Source of the DNA: Sulfurimicrobium sp963779055
GTDB lineage: Bacteria; Pseudomonadota; Gammaproteobacteria; Burkholderiales; Sulfuricellaceae
Direction of reading: 5' to 3'
NCBI GenBank assembly: GCA_963779055.1
Contig: CAVZWN010000004.1
Span: 248,001-312,000 of the forward strand
DNA length: 64,000 nt
In this document: positions 18,355 through 27,240 of the stretch, piece after piece
Numbering within the stretch: position 1 is the first letter of the stretch
Layout: each line of letters begins with the position of its first letter
Made by a program: the position numbers and the translations under genes
The notes under the pieces: model-generated
What the model saw: the letters and a program-made list of their open reading frames with translations, nothing else
Database searches by the model: none
What the model was told of the DNA's origin: nothing

Positions 18355-19721
18355 TATTGGCCGGAAAGCAAGCGGTTAATATCGTTGTAAAAAGCGAAAG
18401 CCATGAGCACCATCAGCAGCGCCATTCCGACCTGCTGGCCGATCTCCATGGCGCGCTCCGAAACCGGGCTTCCCTTCAGGATTTCGGCCATATAATACAT
18501 CAAATGTCCGCCGTCCAATAAGGGAATGGGCAACAAATTGAGCACGCCCAGGCTGATGCTGATCAATGCCAGAAAGCTCAGGTAAGGCAACCAGCCCATC
18601 TGTGCCGACTGGCCAGCATAATCTGCAATCGTAATGGGGCCGCTGATATTCTTGAACGACACCTGCCCCACCACCATGCGTCCCAGCATGTTCAGACTGA
18701 ACACCGAGGTATCCCAGGTTTTATGCAACGCAGCGCCCAGCGCCTGGAATGGCGGATAGCGCACTTCTGTCAGGAGTTTCTTGCCCAGCTCAGCATCCAC
18801 CTGCGGCGCAGCGCCGATTTTCCCCACCACCTTGCCCTGCTCGTTTGCGGCAGAAGGCGTCACCGGCAAGCGTAAAAGCTGGTCTCCACGCTGGATTTCA
18901 AAGTCCAGCGCGCGCTCCGGATGATCTCTCACCCATTGCACCAGATCCTCCCAGCGTTCGATAGTCTCGCCATTGACAGCCACAACGACATCGCCAACCT
19001 GCATGCCGGCCTTCTCGCCAGCCCCGCCCGCCACCAGCTTGCCGGCAACAGGTTTCAGCAGGGGGCGAAAATGCGTCAAACCCAGCTTTTCAAGAAAATC
19101 GCCATCCAGGTCGTCAGCCGTCAGGCTTGACGTTTCCAGCGTCCGGAAGTGGATTTCGCCGCGGTCATTGCGGGTTTCAATCTTGATGCCCTGCTTGCTC
19201 ACGACACGCTTGAGCAGCAGCCAGCGCGTATCCTGCCAGGTCACCACCGCCTCGCCGTCAATCGACGTCATGAGTTCTCCCGGCTGAAAACCCGCCACAG
19301 CCGCCGGGCTACCTGATGTGGGTTGCCCCAGCACGGGCTTCACGCCAGGCACCCCGCTGATGAACAGAAGCCAGTACAAGGCGATGGCCAGCAGAAAATT
19401 GGCCACCGGTCCGGCGGCGACAATCAGGATGCGGCGCCATACCGACTGCCGGTTAAAGGCGCGCGGCAGTTCGTGGGGCGCGACTTCTCCCTCGCGCTCA
19501 TCCAGCATTTTGACGTAGCCCCCCAGAGGGAAGGCCGCCAGCACCCATTCCGTACCATCACGGCCCAACTTTCTGGCAGCCAGGGGCTTGCCGAAGCCGA
19601 TCGAGAAACGCAGCACCTTCACGCCGCACCAGCGCGCCACCCAGTAGTGCCCCAGCTCGTGTACAACGATCAGGATACCCAGGGCAAGGGCAAAAGCGGC
19701 AAGGGTAAAGAGCAGGCTCAT
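18354..19721 (-). CDS. rseP: Site-2 zinc metalloprotease RseP
   Basis: Intramembrane protease that cleaves anti-sigma factors such as RseA. 455 aa with four TM segments, the zinc motif HELGH at residues 21-25 in TM1, two PDZ domains in the middle (PVLGQPTSGSPAAVAGFQPGE and KLVAGGAGEKAGMQVGD), and the third ligand in NLLPIPLLDGGHLMYY near the C-terminus. The ATG overlaps the dxr stop by 4 bp, next to a tandem repeat that makes up the dxr tail. Confidence 0.97.
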   Translation of the reverse strand: MSLLFTLAAFALALGILIVVHELGHYWVARWCGVKVLRFSIGFGKPLAARKLGRDGTEWVLAAFPLGGYVKMLDEREGEVAPHELPRAFNRQSVWRRILIVAAGPVANFLLAIALYWLLFISGVPGVKPVLGQPTSGSPAAVAGFQPGELMTSIDGEAVVTWQDTRWLLLKRVVSKQGIKIETRNDRGEIHFRTLETSSLTADDLDGDFLEKLGLTHFRPLLKPVAGKLVAGGAGEKAGMQVGDVVVAVNGETIERWEDLVQWVRDHPERALDFEIQRGDQLLRLPVTPSAANEQGKVVGKIGAAPQVDAELGKKLLTEVRYPPFQALGAALHKTWDTSVFSLNMLGRMVVGQVSFKNISGPITIADYAGQSAQMGWLPYLSFLALISISLGVLNLLPIPLLDGGHLMYYMAEILKGSPVSERAMEIGQQVGMALLMVLMAFAFYNDINRLLSGQ

Positions 19722-20956
19722 GTGGATCGGTGAGGGGTGAGGGGTGAGGGGTGAGGGGGAAAACCACTGCCGGCCGCGCTTCTGATGTGTTCAATGGCAA
19801 TTTCTCGTGCCGACTGATCCGCTTGCTGAACATCTTCCAGGCAATGCACAGGCGCGACACTGATCTGTTCCAGCGCATGTTCGATCACGGAGGGTATGCC
19901 GAGGAAGGACAGTTTCTCATCGAGGAAAGCGGCTACCGCTACTTCATTAGCGGCATTGAGGATCGCCGGCGCGGTTCCGCCGCTGCGCAGGGCCTGATAG
20001 GCCAGATCCAGGCAGCGGAAACGCGTCAGGTCCGGCGCTTCGAAATCCAGACGGGCAATCTTGAACAGATCGAGTGGCGCGACCCCGGAGTCGATACGCT
20101 CCGGAAAACCCAGCGCATAGGCGATCGGCGTGCGCATGTCCGGGTTGCCCAGCTGGGCCAGCACGGAACCGTCGGCATATTCCACCATGGAGTGAATCAC
20201 GCTCTGGGGATGGACCACCACCTGAATCTGGTCTGCGGGCGCGTCGAACAGCCAGTGCGCCTCGATGACTTCCAGCCCCTTGTTCATCATGCTGGCAGAG
20301 TCCACCGAAATCTTGCGCCCCATCGACCAGTTGGGGTGGGCGCAGGCCTGGGCTGGCGTCACATGCGCCAGTTCGGACAAAGCCTTGCTGCGAAAGGGGC
20401 CGCCGGAAGCAGTGAGCAGAATGCGCGTCACGCCGACAGCATCCAGCCCACGCCCGAAATCTCGTGGCAGGGACTGGAAAATGGCATTGTGCTCGCTGTC
20501 TATCGGCAGCAACTCCGAGCCGCTTTCCCGCACCGCATCCATAAACACACGGCCGGACATCACCAGCGTTTCTTTATTGGCGAGCAGGATTTTTTTTCCG
20601 GCCTTTGCCGCAGCCAGGGACGGGCGCAAACCCGCTGCGCCGACAATCGCCGCCATGACACTATCCACCTGCGGCAAAGACGAGACGCGTTCCAGCGCCT
20701 CGACCCCATGCAGCACCTCGGTTGCCAGACCGGCAGCTGCAATCTTCGAGTGCAACTGCTGCGCAGCATCCGCGTCCAGCAAAACCGCGAATTCCGGCTC
20801 GAACTGCTGGCATTGCAGGAACAGCTTGTCGATCTGGGAATGAGCCGTCAGCGCAACCACCTGGAACCGCCCTGGGTGGCGTGCAATGACATCCAGGGTG
20901 CTGACGCCAATCGATCCGGTGGAGCCAAGTACGGTAATTTTTTGTTTATCGGTCAT
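19718..20956 (-). CDS. dxr: 1-deoxy-D-xylulose-5-phosphate reductoisomerase
   Basis: Second step of the MEP isoprenoid pathway, NADPH dependent. 412 aa with the dinucleotide loop GSTGSIG at ~10-16, ANKETLVMSG, the metal/substrate segment PIDSEHNAIFQSL, and SVDSASMMNKGLEVIEAHWLF. It is about 14 residues longer than usual; the surplus C-terminal tail (PPHPSPLTPHRST) is encoded by a TGAGGGG tandem repeat. The products feed uppS, two genes upstream. Confidence 0.97.
   Translation of the reverse strand: MTDKQKITVLGSTGSIGVSTLDVIARHPGRFQVVALTAHSQIDKLFLQCQQFEPEFAVLLDADAAQQLHSKIAAAGLATEVLHGVEALERVSSLPQVDSVMAAIVGAAGLRPSLAAAKAGKKILLANKETLVMSGRVFMDAVRESGSELLPIDSEHNAIFQSLPRDFGRGLDAVGVTRILLTASGGPFRSKALSELAHVTPAQACAHPNWSMGRKISVDSASMMNKGLEVIEAHWLFDAPADQIQVVVHPQSVIHSMVEYADGSVLAQLGNPDMRTPIAYALGFPERIDSGVAPLDLFKIARLDFEAPDLTRFRCLDLAYQALRSGGTAPAILNAANEVAVAAFLDEKLSFLGIPSVIEHALEQISVAPVHCLEDVQQADQSAREIAIEHIRSAAGSGFPPHPSPLTPHRST
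19731..19758. repeat. Tandem repeat, four copies of TGAGGGG, inside the dxr 3' end
   Basis: Four perfect 7-bp copies on the plus strand. Read on the minus strand they encode a Pro/Ser/Thr-rich tail of Dxr, ending 10 bp before the rseP start codon. Since 7 is not a multiple of 3, a change in copy number would alter the dxr stop and its ATGA coupling to rseP. Confidence 0.85.
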
Positions 20957-20979
20957 AATCAGATCAGTGTTAACACGCG

Positions 20980-21765
20980 CTAAAAACCAGAAACAAAATA
21001 AGCGGCAGCCGCCAGAGGCAAGGCTGCCGTCAGCGCATCGATGCGGTCCAGCACGCCGCCGTGGCCGGGCAGAATATGGCCGCTATCCTTGATCCCTGCC
21101 TGACGCTTGAGCCAGGACTCGAACAGGTCGCCCACCACACTTAAGGAAGCCATGGCCAGCAGCAGGAAAAACCCCGGAAAAGGCACATTCAGAGCACTTT
21201 CCAGCACCATCCAGAGTGCGCCATACAGCGCCACGCCCAGCAATCCGCCAGCCACGCCTTCCCAGGTTTTTCCCGGACTGATAGTGGGGGCCAGCTTGTG
21301 TCGGCCGAACGCACGCCCGGCAAAATAGGCGCCGATATCCGCCACCGCCACCACAGCTATCAGACCGAACAGCAACGCGGGGCGCATTGCGTGAAAGTCC
21401 ATCAGGGCAAACCAGGTGGGGAACAGGACCAGCCAGCCCGTTAGCGCCAGCACCAGCGGATTACGTACCTTCCAGCCGCGCAGCAGCCAGGGCAGGACCA
21501 GCAGCAGCCAGAAGGCGACTGCAACAGGGTACGCCGGATCAACCGGTATTTTAAGGAACAGAAAGGCCAGGCCCAGGGCGATGGTTAATACCAGATAGAC
21601 CCAGCGCGCAAAATTGTTGTAGGCAGCAAGACCACCCCATTCCCAGGCACCGATCGCGATCATTCCCAGCGTCAGCCAGCCCCAGTAAAGGCCGGGCAGA
21701 TAAAACAGTCCGAACAGCACCCCGAACAGCAGGGCAAAAGCCGTGATCACACGGGTTCTAAGCAT
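20980..21765 (-). CDS. cdsA: Phosphatidate cytidylyltransferase
   Basis: Makes CDP-diacylglycerol from phosphatidate and CTP. 261 aa, eight predicted TM helices, ending in the family signature (SHILPGHGGVLDRIDALTA-like segment near residue 235, here preceded by KRQAGIKD). The ATG overlaps the uppS end by 8 bp. Together with uppS and dxr it forms the lipid-precursor part of the operon. Confidence 0.96.
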   Translation of the reverse strand: MLRTRVITAFALLFGVLFGLFYLPGLYWGWLTLGMIAIGAWEWGGLAAYNNFARWVYLVLTIALGLAFLFLKIPVDPAYPVAVAFWLLLVLPWLLRGWKVRNPLVLALTGWLVLFPTWFALMDFHAMRPALLFGLIAVVAVADIGAYFAGRAFGRHKLAPTISPGKTWEGVAGGLLGVALYGALWMVLESALNVPFPGFFLLLAMASLSVVGDLFESWLKRQAGIKDSGHILPGHGGVLDRIDALTAALPLAAAAYFVSGF

Positions 21766-22513
21766 GGGTCTTCAACTGCTCGCTGGTGCGCCCGAAGCGG
21801 CGTTCGCGCTGCTGGTAGGAATGGATCGCCCGGTCAAGTTCGGCAGAATTGAAATCCGGCCACAGCACTTCCGTGAAATACAGCTCGGCGTAGGCCAGTT
21901 GCCACAACAGGAAATTGCTGATGCGCTGTTCCCCGCCCGTACGGATAAAAAGGTCCGGCTCGGGGGCATAGGGCATGGCCAGATAAGGCTGCAAATCGTC
22001 CTCACCGAAACTGCCCGCCAGTTCGGGACGGTCTTTCAGCATGGCTTTCACCGCCTGCATGATGTCCCAGCGCCCGCCATAGTTGGCAGCAATAGTGAGC
22101 GTCAGCCGGGTATTATTCGCAGTGAGTTTTTCGGAGTTACGCACCAGTTCGACCAGGCGCGGCTCAAAACGGGAAAGATCGCCTATGACCAGGAGGCGAA
22201 CGCCGTTCTGGTGCAGCTTGCCGACCTCTTTCTCCAGCGCCAGCACAAAAAGCTGCATCAGGAAAGAGACTTCCTCCTCCGGGCGGCGCCAGTTTTCGCT
22301 GCTGAAAGCAAACAGGGTGAGATATTCGACGCCGCGCTCGATGCAGGATTTGACCATTTCCCGCACCGTTTCCACGCCGCGTTTATGGCCCATCACGCGT
22401 GGAAAATGGCGCTTCTTCGCCCAGCGGCCATTGCCATCCATGATGATGGCGATATGGCGGGGAATGTGCGACACCGCCGGAATTTCACGGGTCGAGCTTT
22501 TTGAATGGGCCAC
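21758..22513 (-). CDS. uppS: Undecaprenyl diphosphate synthase
   Basis: Cis-prenyltransferase that makes the C55 carrier lipid for cell wall and LPS. 251 aa with catalytic Asp26 in IAIIMDGNGRWAKKR, the RxxxGHKRG helix, TLFAFSSENWRRP, and DLFIRTGGEQRISNFLLWQ with the conserved Arg and Ser. It lies 11 bp after frr and overlaps cdsA. The N-terminal ~18 residues are variable and the start could be slightly shorter. Confidence 0.97.
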   Translation of the reverse strand: MAHSKSSTREIPAVSHIPRHIAIIMDGNGRWAKKRHFPRVMGHKRGVETVREMVKSCIERGVEYLTLFAFSSENWRRPEEEVSFLMQLFVLALEKEVGKLHQNGVRLLVIGDLSRFEPRLVELVRNSEKLTANNTRLTLTIAANYGGRWDIMQAVKAMLKDRPELAGSFGEDDLQPYLAMPYAPEPDLFIRTGGEQRISNFLLWQLAYAELYFTEVLWPDFNSAELDRAIHSYQQRERRFGRTSEQLKTHA

Positions 22514-22524
22514 CAGTTGCTGGC

Positions 22525-23082
22525 TCAGATGGCCATCAATTCAGTTTCTTTGACCTGCAGCATCTTGTCCACTTCCGCTACGTAGCGGTCAGTGAGCTTC
22601 TGGATTTCATCCTGGGCACGGCGATCATCATCCTCGCTGATCTCCTTGTCCTTGAGCAAATCCTTGAAGTGGGCATTGGCATCGCGGCGAATATTGCGGA
22701 CCGCCACCTTGGCGCCCTCGCCTTCGTGCTTGACCACTTTAATCAGTTCCTTGCGCCGCTCTTCTGTCAGGGCTGGCATCGGCACGCGAATCAGGTCGCC
22801 CTGGGAAGCGGGATTGAGTCCCAGGTCGGAATCGCGAATGGCGCGTTCGACAGCGCCCACCATTTTCTTTTCCCACGGCGCCACGCCGATGGTGCGCGAA
22901 TCGATCAGGGTCACGTTGGCGATCTGGTTGACTGCCGTCGGATTGCCATAATAGTCAACCATCACATGGTCGAGAATCCCGGTGTGAGCACGTCCGGTAC
23001 GCACCTTGGCCAGATCGGCCTTGAGCGCTTCCAGGGACTTCTGCATTTTCTGTTCGGCAGTTTTTTTAAGGTCTGAAATCAT
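22525..23082 (-). CDS. frr: Ribosome recycling factor
   Basis: Splits post-termination ribosomes with EF-G. 185 aa, the standard length, with KVRTGRAHTGILDHVMVDYYG at the N-terminus and the C-terminal helices carrying EERRKELIKVVKHEGEGAKVAVRNIRRDAN. AAGGA lies upstream of the ATG. It is separated from pyrH by a 107 bp gap filled by an inverted-repeat element. Confidence 0.98.
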   Translation of the reverse strand: MISDLKKTAEQKMQKSLEALKADLAKVRTGRAHTGILDHVMVDYYGNPTAVNQIANVTLIDSRTIGVAPWEKKMVGAVERAIRDSDLGLNPASQGDLIRVPMPALTEERRKELIKVVKHEGEGAKVAVRNIRRDANAHFKDLLKDKEISEDDDRRAQDEIQKLTDRYVAEVDKMLQVKETELMAI

Positions 23083-23098
23083 GTTCTGGCTTCCTTGT

Positions 23099-23191
23099 TA
23101 ATCTAACCCCTCCCATCCTCCCCTTGTCAGGGAAGGGGGCAAATCGGGGAGACGGTCCGGCTTCCCCCTGACAAGGAGGATTGAGGGGGTT
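23099..23191. repeat. CCCCTC/GAGGGG inverted-repeat element at the pyrH stop
   Basis: Left arm (TAACCCCTCCCATCCTCCCCTTGTCAG, written in two parts here for length) and right arm CTGACAAGGAGGATTGAGGGGGTTA are near-perfect inverted repeats around a ~28 bp centre. The right arm supplies the pyrH stop codon. Related sequence occurs at 38736-38870 and 43815-43945. Confidence 0.75.
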
Positions 23192-23906
23192 AACAATAAA
23201 CCCGCGTACCTTCGTCCTCGCCCATCACCACGCGCTTGAGTGCACCCGGCTTGAAGATGCTGAACACGCCCAGCGGCATGCTCTGGTCGCGGCACAGGGC
23301 GAGAGCGGTTGCATCCATCACCTTGAGGTTGCGGCTGATCGCCTCGTCGAAACTCAGTTGCTGATAACGCATGGCTTCCGGGTTGGTTTTCGGATCGTCG
23401 GTATAGACGCCGTCCACCTTGGTTGCCTTGAGTACGATTTCAGCGCCGACCTCCATGGCACGCAGGGCCGCTGCAGTGTCGGTGGTAAAAAACGGGTTGC
23501 CGGTACCGGCACCGAAAATCACCACCTTGCCTTCTTCCAGATAACGGATGGCCTTGCCTCGAATATAAGGCTCAGCTACGGCTTCTATGGCCAGCGCGGT
23601 TTGCACCCGGCTCGCCACGCCGATACGGCGCATGGCGTCCTGTAGCGCGAGGGCATTCATGACCGTGGCCAGCATGCCCATGTAATCTGCAGTGGCGCGG
23701 TCCATGCCGGCAGCAGCAGGGGCCACACCACGAAATATATTGCCGCCGCCGATGACCACCCCCACCTGCACGCCCATCTGCACCACCTCGGCCACTTCAC
23801 CGACGATGCGTTCGATGGTGGGCCGGTTGATGCCATAGCTGTCCTCGCCCATCAGGGCCTCACCGGACAGCTTGAGCAGAATGCGTTTGTAGGCGGGCGC
23901 AGTCAT
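23190..23906 (-). CDS. pyrH: Uridylate kinase
   Basis: Phosphorylates UMP to UDP. 238 aa amino-acid-kinase fold: ILLKLSGEALMG, GVVIGGGNIFRG, the UMP region DRATADYMGMLATVMNALAL, FGAGTGNPFFTTDTAAALRA and KATKVDGVYTDDP. The stop codon lies inside an inverted-repeat element, which may stabilise or end the message. The start is 4 bp after tsf, with AAGG in the tsf 3' end. Confidence 0.98.
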   Translation of the reverse strand: MTAPAYKRILLKLSGEALMGEDSYGINRPTIERIVGEVAEVVQMGVQVGVVIGGGNIFRGVAPAAAGMDRATADYMGMLATVMNALALQDAMRRIGVASRVQTALAIEAVAEPYIRGKAIRYLEEGKVVIFGAGTGNPFFTTDTAAALRAMEVGAEIVLKATKVDGVYTDDPKTNPEAMRYQQLSFDEAISRNLKVMDATALALCRDQSMPLGVFSIFKPGALKRVVMGEDEGTRVYC

Positions 23907-23909
23907 GGC

Positions 23910-24789
23910 TTATACCTTTGCAGCAGCAGCGACTTCAGCGGCGTAATCCACCACTTTCTTCTCGATGCCTTCACCCACGATATACATGGTGAAAGCGCTG
24001 ACGCTGGCTTTCTTGCTGGCCAGCAGTTTTTCCACGGTCTGGTCCGGATCCTTGACGAAAGGCTGGCCCATCAGGGTCACTTCAGCCAGGTATTTGGCAA
24101 TCCGGCCATCTACCATCTTGGCGATGATGTCGGCTGGCTTGCCGGATTCGGCGGCCTGGGCCGAGAAAATCTTGCGCTCGTTTTCCAGCAGATCGGCAGG
24201 CACCTGATCCCTGGAGACGCACACCGGCTTGCTGGCAGCGATATGCATGGCAATATCCTTGCCCAGTTGCTCGTCGCCACCGGTGCTGTCGACCATCACG
24301 CCGATACGTGTACCGTGCAGATAGGTGGTCAGCTTGCCGGAAGTCTCGGCGCGCACCAGACGGCGCGGAGAGATGTTTTCGCCCAGCTTCATGATCAGCG
24401 CCTGGCGGGTTTCTTCCACGGTCTGACCGGAAGGCAGCTTGGCAGAGGCCAGTACGCCGAGGTCTTCAATGCCCTGCTCGGCGACCAGTCTGTGCCAGCG
24501 CCTTGGTAAATGCGGCAAAATCTTCATTCTTGGAAACGAAGTCGGTTTCGCAGTTCACTTCGACCAGCGCGCCCTTGTGGCCGTCGGCGCTGATGAAACT
24601 GCCCACGATACCTTCTGCAGCCACGCGGCTGGCGGCCTTGTTGGCCTTGGCACCGCTCTTGATGCGCAGCAGATCTTCCGCCGCTTTCATGTCGCCAGCC
24701 GTCTCGGTCAGCGCCTTCTTGCATTCCATCATGCCCAAGCCAGTCAGCTCGCGCAGCTCTTTAACCATACCTGCGGTAATGTCCGCCAT
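23910..24789 (-). CDS. tsf: Elongation factor Ts, frameshifted in this sequence
   Basis: Nucleotide exchange factor for EF-Tu. The N-terminal part (MADITAGMVKELRELTGLGM, MECKKAL, VEVNCETDFVSKNEDF) and the C-terminal part (QLVAEQGIEDLG, then GRIAKYLAEVTLMGQPFVKD) are in different frames. Removing the base at 24489 restores TKALAQ-LVAEQG and a normal protein of about 292 aa. Since tsf is essential and single copy in such genomes and all else is conserved, the insertion is almost certainly a sequence error. It follows rpsB after an attenuator-like hairpin. Confidence 0.93.
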
Positions 24790-24824
24790 ATTCAAACTCC
24801 TAAATTTCTCAAATATCCAAAGCT

Positions 24825-24849
24825 AAAAAAAGGGGCTTCCGCCCCTTTT
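24825..24849 (-). terminator. Attenuator-like hairpin between rpsB and tsf
   Basis: Stem AAAAGGGGC / GCCCCTTTT with a 4 nt loop and a U-run on the minus-strand transcript. It lies 11 bp after the rpsB stop and 35 bp before tsf. Partial termination here would set the S2 to EF-Ts ratio, as in other bacteria. Confidence 0.65.
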
Positions 24850-24859
24850 CTGCGGAAAA

Positions 24860-25606
24860 TCAACCCGCTGTCTGTTCCGTATCATTCACCTCGACGAACT
24901 CGTCGCCCTTGATGATGTCTGCGACAACCTGACTCCGACCTTCCAGGATGGCATCGGCCATGCCCTGAGCGTAGAGGCGAATCGCCTTGCTCGAATCGTC
25001 GTTGCCCGGAATTACATAATCCACACCAGCCGGGGAGTTGTTGGTATCCACGATGCCGATCACCGGAATGCCCAGTTTTTTGGCTTCGGTAATGGCGCCG
25101 CTTTCGTAGCCCACGTCGATCACGAACATGGCATCCGGCAAGCCGCCCATATCCTTGATACCGCCCAGGCTGCGCTCCAGCTTGATCATTTCGCGCTTGA
25201 AGCCCAGTGCTTCCTTCTTCGACAGGCGATCCATGCTGCCGTCTTCCATCATGCCTTCCATGTCTTTCAGGCGCTTGATGGACTGCTTCACCGTCTTGAA
25301 GTTGGTGAGCATGCCGCCCAGCCAGCGGTAGTCCACATAGGGCGCACCGGCGCGTGCAGCTTCTTCCTTGACGATCTCGCGAGCCTGGCGCTTGGTGCCG
25401 ACGAACAGGATGTTGCCCTTGTTGGTGGACATTTTGCGCACGAACTTGATTGCCTCTTCGTACATCGGAAGAGATTTTTCCAGGTTCACGATATGAATTT
25501 TGTTGCGGTCACCGAAGATGAACGGGGCCATCTTGGGGTTCCAGTAGCGGGTCTGGTGACCGAAATGAACGCCTGCTTCGAGCATCTGGCGCATAGTTAC
25601 TGCCAT
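24860..25606 (-). CDS. rpsB: 30S ribosomal protein S2
   Basis: 248 aa. The family landmarks MRQMLEAGVHFGHQTRYWNPKM, VGTKRQAREIV, YRWLGGMLTNFKTV and VIDVGYESGAITEAKKLGIPV are all intact. AAAAGGAG precedes the ATG. It is the first gene of the long operon running to rnhB and has a ~160 nt leader behind a sigma70-like promoter. Confidence 0.98.
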   Translation of the reverse strand: MAVTMRQMLEAGVHFGHQTRYWNPKMAPFIFGDRNKIHIVNLEKSLPMYEEAIKFVRKMSTNKGNILFVGTKRQAREIVKEEAARAGAPYVDYRWLGGMLTNFKTVKQSIKRLKDMEGMMEDGSMDRLSKKEALGFKREMIKLERSLGGIKDMGGLPDAMFVIDVGYESGAITEAKKLGIPVIGIVDTNNSPAGVDYVIPGNDDSSKAIRLYAQGMADAILEGRSQVVADIIKGDEFVEVNDTEQTAG

Positions 25607-25798
25607 GGTAAAACTCCTTTTAAGGGTTAAGCCTCCATCCGTCCGCCTGCGACCCGCTGAATTCCAAAGTATCCGGCGGGCACCCTTAACGGGACAGATG
25701 TGCGTAGTTTCCGCCTTGCGGCGGCGTTAAAATCCGGCTGCATTCAAAGACAGCCAAATTGGGCCGCGATAATAGCACATTCAGGCCCTGCTATTCAA
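25607..25798 (-). promoter_or_regulatory. rpsB promoter and leader
   Basis: On the minus strand TTGAAT (25793-25798), an 18 bp spacer and TATTAT (25769-25774) form a good sigma70 promoter. The leader of about 155 nt contains GC-rich self-complementary stretches (CGCCGGATACTTTGG and neighbours). In Enterobacteria S2 represses its own operon through the leader; a similar control here is inference. Confidence 0.6.
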
Positions 25799-25810
25799 TC
25801 ACTACATGCC

Positions 25811-26482
25811 TTATTTTCTGGCTCTCGCGGCCTGCTCCAGCAGCTCGCCGATATCGGTATTGCCGACACTCAGCGCCATTTCCAGCGCCGACTGGCCCTG
25901 TTTGCTGCGCAGCCGGGGATCTGCGCCCAGTCGCAACAGCAGCGTGACGCATTCGATGCAGCCCTTCTGAGAAGCCAGCATCAGAGCCGTGAGGCCGGCA
26001 TCGGTCTGGCCGTCTACCGGCTCGCCATGACTCAGCAGCAAACGGACCGTGCCGGCATGGCCGTTATAGGCCGCATACATCAGCGGGCTCCAGCCCTTGC
26101 TGTTGGCGTCAAGCGTTGCCCCCTGCGCCAGCAACAGCTCAATCACCGGGTTATGCCCATCATAGGCAGCGAGCATCACGGCGGTTTCCCCGAAGCGGTT
26201 TCTCCGGTACACCCTGGCGCCGTGCTTCAACAGTTGCCGCACCACTTCGGGCGAACCTTCGCGGGCAGCCATCATCAGGGCCGTGTAACCCTGCTCATCC
26301 TGCACATCGGGATCCACGCCCAGCTGCAACAGTTGCGCCACGCTGTCTGCATCGCCATTTTTGATCGCGATAAACATGTTGCCCACATTCTCTGCCGTAT
26401 CGGCAAAGACCGGCACAGCCAGGCACAGCCAGGGCAACATCAGCCACACGGCAAGATGCCGCATGAAAAACCGGATCAGCAT
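25811..26482 (-). CDS. Secreted ankyrin-repeat protein
   Basis: 223 aa with an N-terminal signal peptide (HLAVWLMLPWLCLAVPVFA, cut near VFADT) and five ankyrin repeats from ~35 to 215 (DEQGYTALMMAAREGSPEVV, KGWSPLMYAAYNGHAGTV, DAGLTALMLASQKGC). It is probably periplasmic; the partner is unknown. The ATG at 26482 overlaps the upstream hydrolase gene by 7 bp; a second ATG at 26464 (MRHLAVW) may be the true start. Confidence 0.85.
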   Translation of the reverse strand: MLIRFFMRHLAVWLMLPWLCLAVPVFADTAENVGNMFIAIKNGDADSVAQLLQLGVDPDVQDEQGYTALMMAAREGSPEVVRQLLKHGARVYRRNRFGETAVMLAAYDGHNPVIELLLAQGATLDANSKGWSPLMYAAYNGHAGTVRLLLSHGEPVDGQTDAGLTALMLASQKGCIECVTLLLRLGADPRLRSKQGQSALEMALSVGNTDIGELLEQAARARK

Positions 26483-27240
26483 CGCAGACGCAACCCGTCG
26501 TAAGCCGGCTGCACGCCGGCAGGGAGCTTCGCACTCAATTCGGAATATTCCAGTTCATGCGTCATGTGGATCAGCCGGGTTTCCCGCGCGCCGATTTTTT
26601 CCGCCCATGCGACCGCCTCTTCCATGCTGAAATGGGTGTGGTGAGGGCGATAACGCAGGCAGTCCAGCAGCAGATAATCCAGTCCCTGCAATTTTTCCAT
26701 GCTGGCGGGTGAAATATCCGACACATCGGTCAGATAAGCCATGTTGCCGATGCGGTAAGCCAGAATCTCGTATTTGCCGTGCATCACGGGCACGGGGATC
26801 ACTTCCACTCCGCCTGCCGCAAAGGGGCTGTCGACGCTATGCGCCCGTAGCACCGGCTTGTCCCAGTGATGCTGTTCATGGCTGGGGAATGCGTAGGCAA
26901 AACGCTGCACGATGCCCTGCATGGTGACCTCGTTGCCATAGACCGGGATGGGCTGGCGCTGGAGATGGCAAAAACTGCGCAGATCGTCGAGGCCGTTGAG
27001 ATGGTCGGCGTGGAAGTGGGTATAGAGCACGGCATCCACGCGGACAAGCTTCTCGCGCAGCGCCTGCAGCCGCAGGTCCGGCCCGGTATCCACCAGCAGC
27101 ACCGCGCCATCGTCCATTTGCACCGCGATTGAGCAGCGCGTGCGCTTGTTGCGGGAATCGGTCGACAGGCAGGTGTTGCAGCCGCAACCAATCACCGGCG
27201 TGCCTGCGCTGGAGCCGCAGCCGAGAAAGATTATCTCCAT
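26476..27240 (-). CDS. MBL-fold metallohydrolase, PhnP-like
   Basis: 254 aa metallo-beta-lactamase fold with THFHADHLNGLDDLR (residues 74-88) and a further His in VMHGKYEIL. Cysteines 19, 21 and 24 (GCGCNTC) match the extra zinc site of PhnP-type phosphodiesterases, which act on cyclic ribose phosphates. No other phn gene is near, so a generic cyclic-nucleotide or phosphodiesterase role is more likely than phosphonate use. It overlaps tatD by 10 bp. Confidence 0.87.
   Translation of the reverse strand: MEIIFLGCGSSAGTPVIGCGCNTCLSTDSRNKRTRCSIAVQMDDGAVLLVDTGPDLRLQALREKLVRVDAVLYTHFHADHLNGLDDLRSFCHLQRQPIPVYGNEVTMQGIVQRFAYAFPSHEQHHWDKPVLRAHSVDSPFAAGGVEVIPVPVMHGKYEILAYRIGNMAYLTDVSDISPASMEKLQGLDYLLLDCLRYRPHHTHFSMEEAVAWAEKIGARETRLIHMTHELEYSELSAKLPAGVQPAYDGLRLRC

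Noticed and set aside
19751..20983. 410 aa plus-strand ORF opposite dxr
   Set aside because: Antisense shadow; Dxr on the other strand has all its catalytic motifs.
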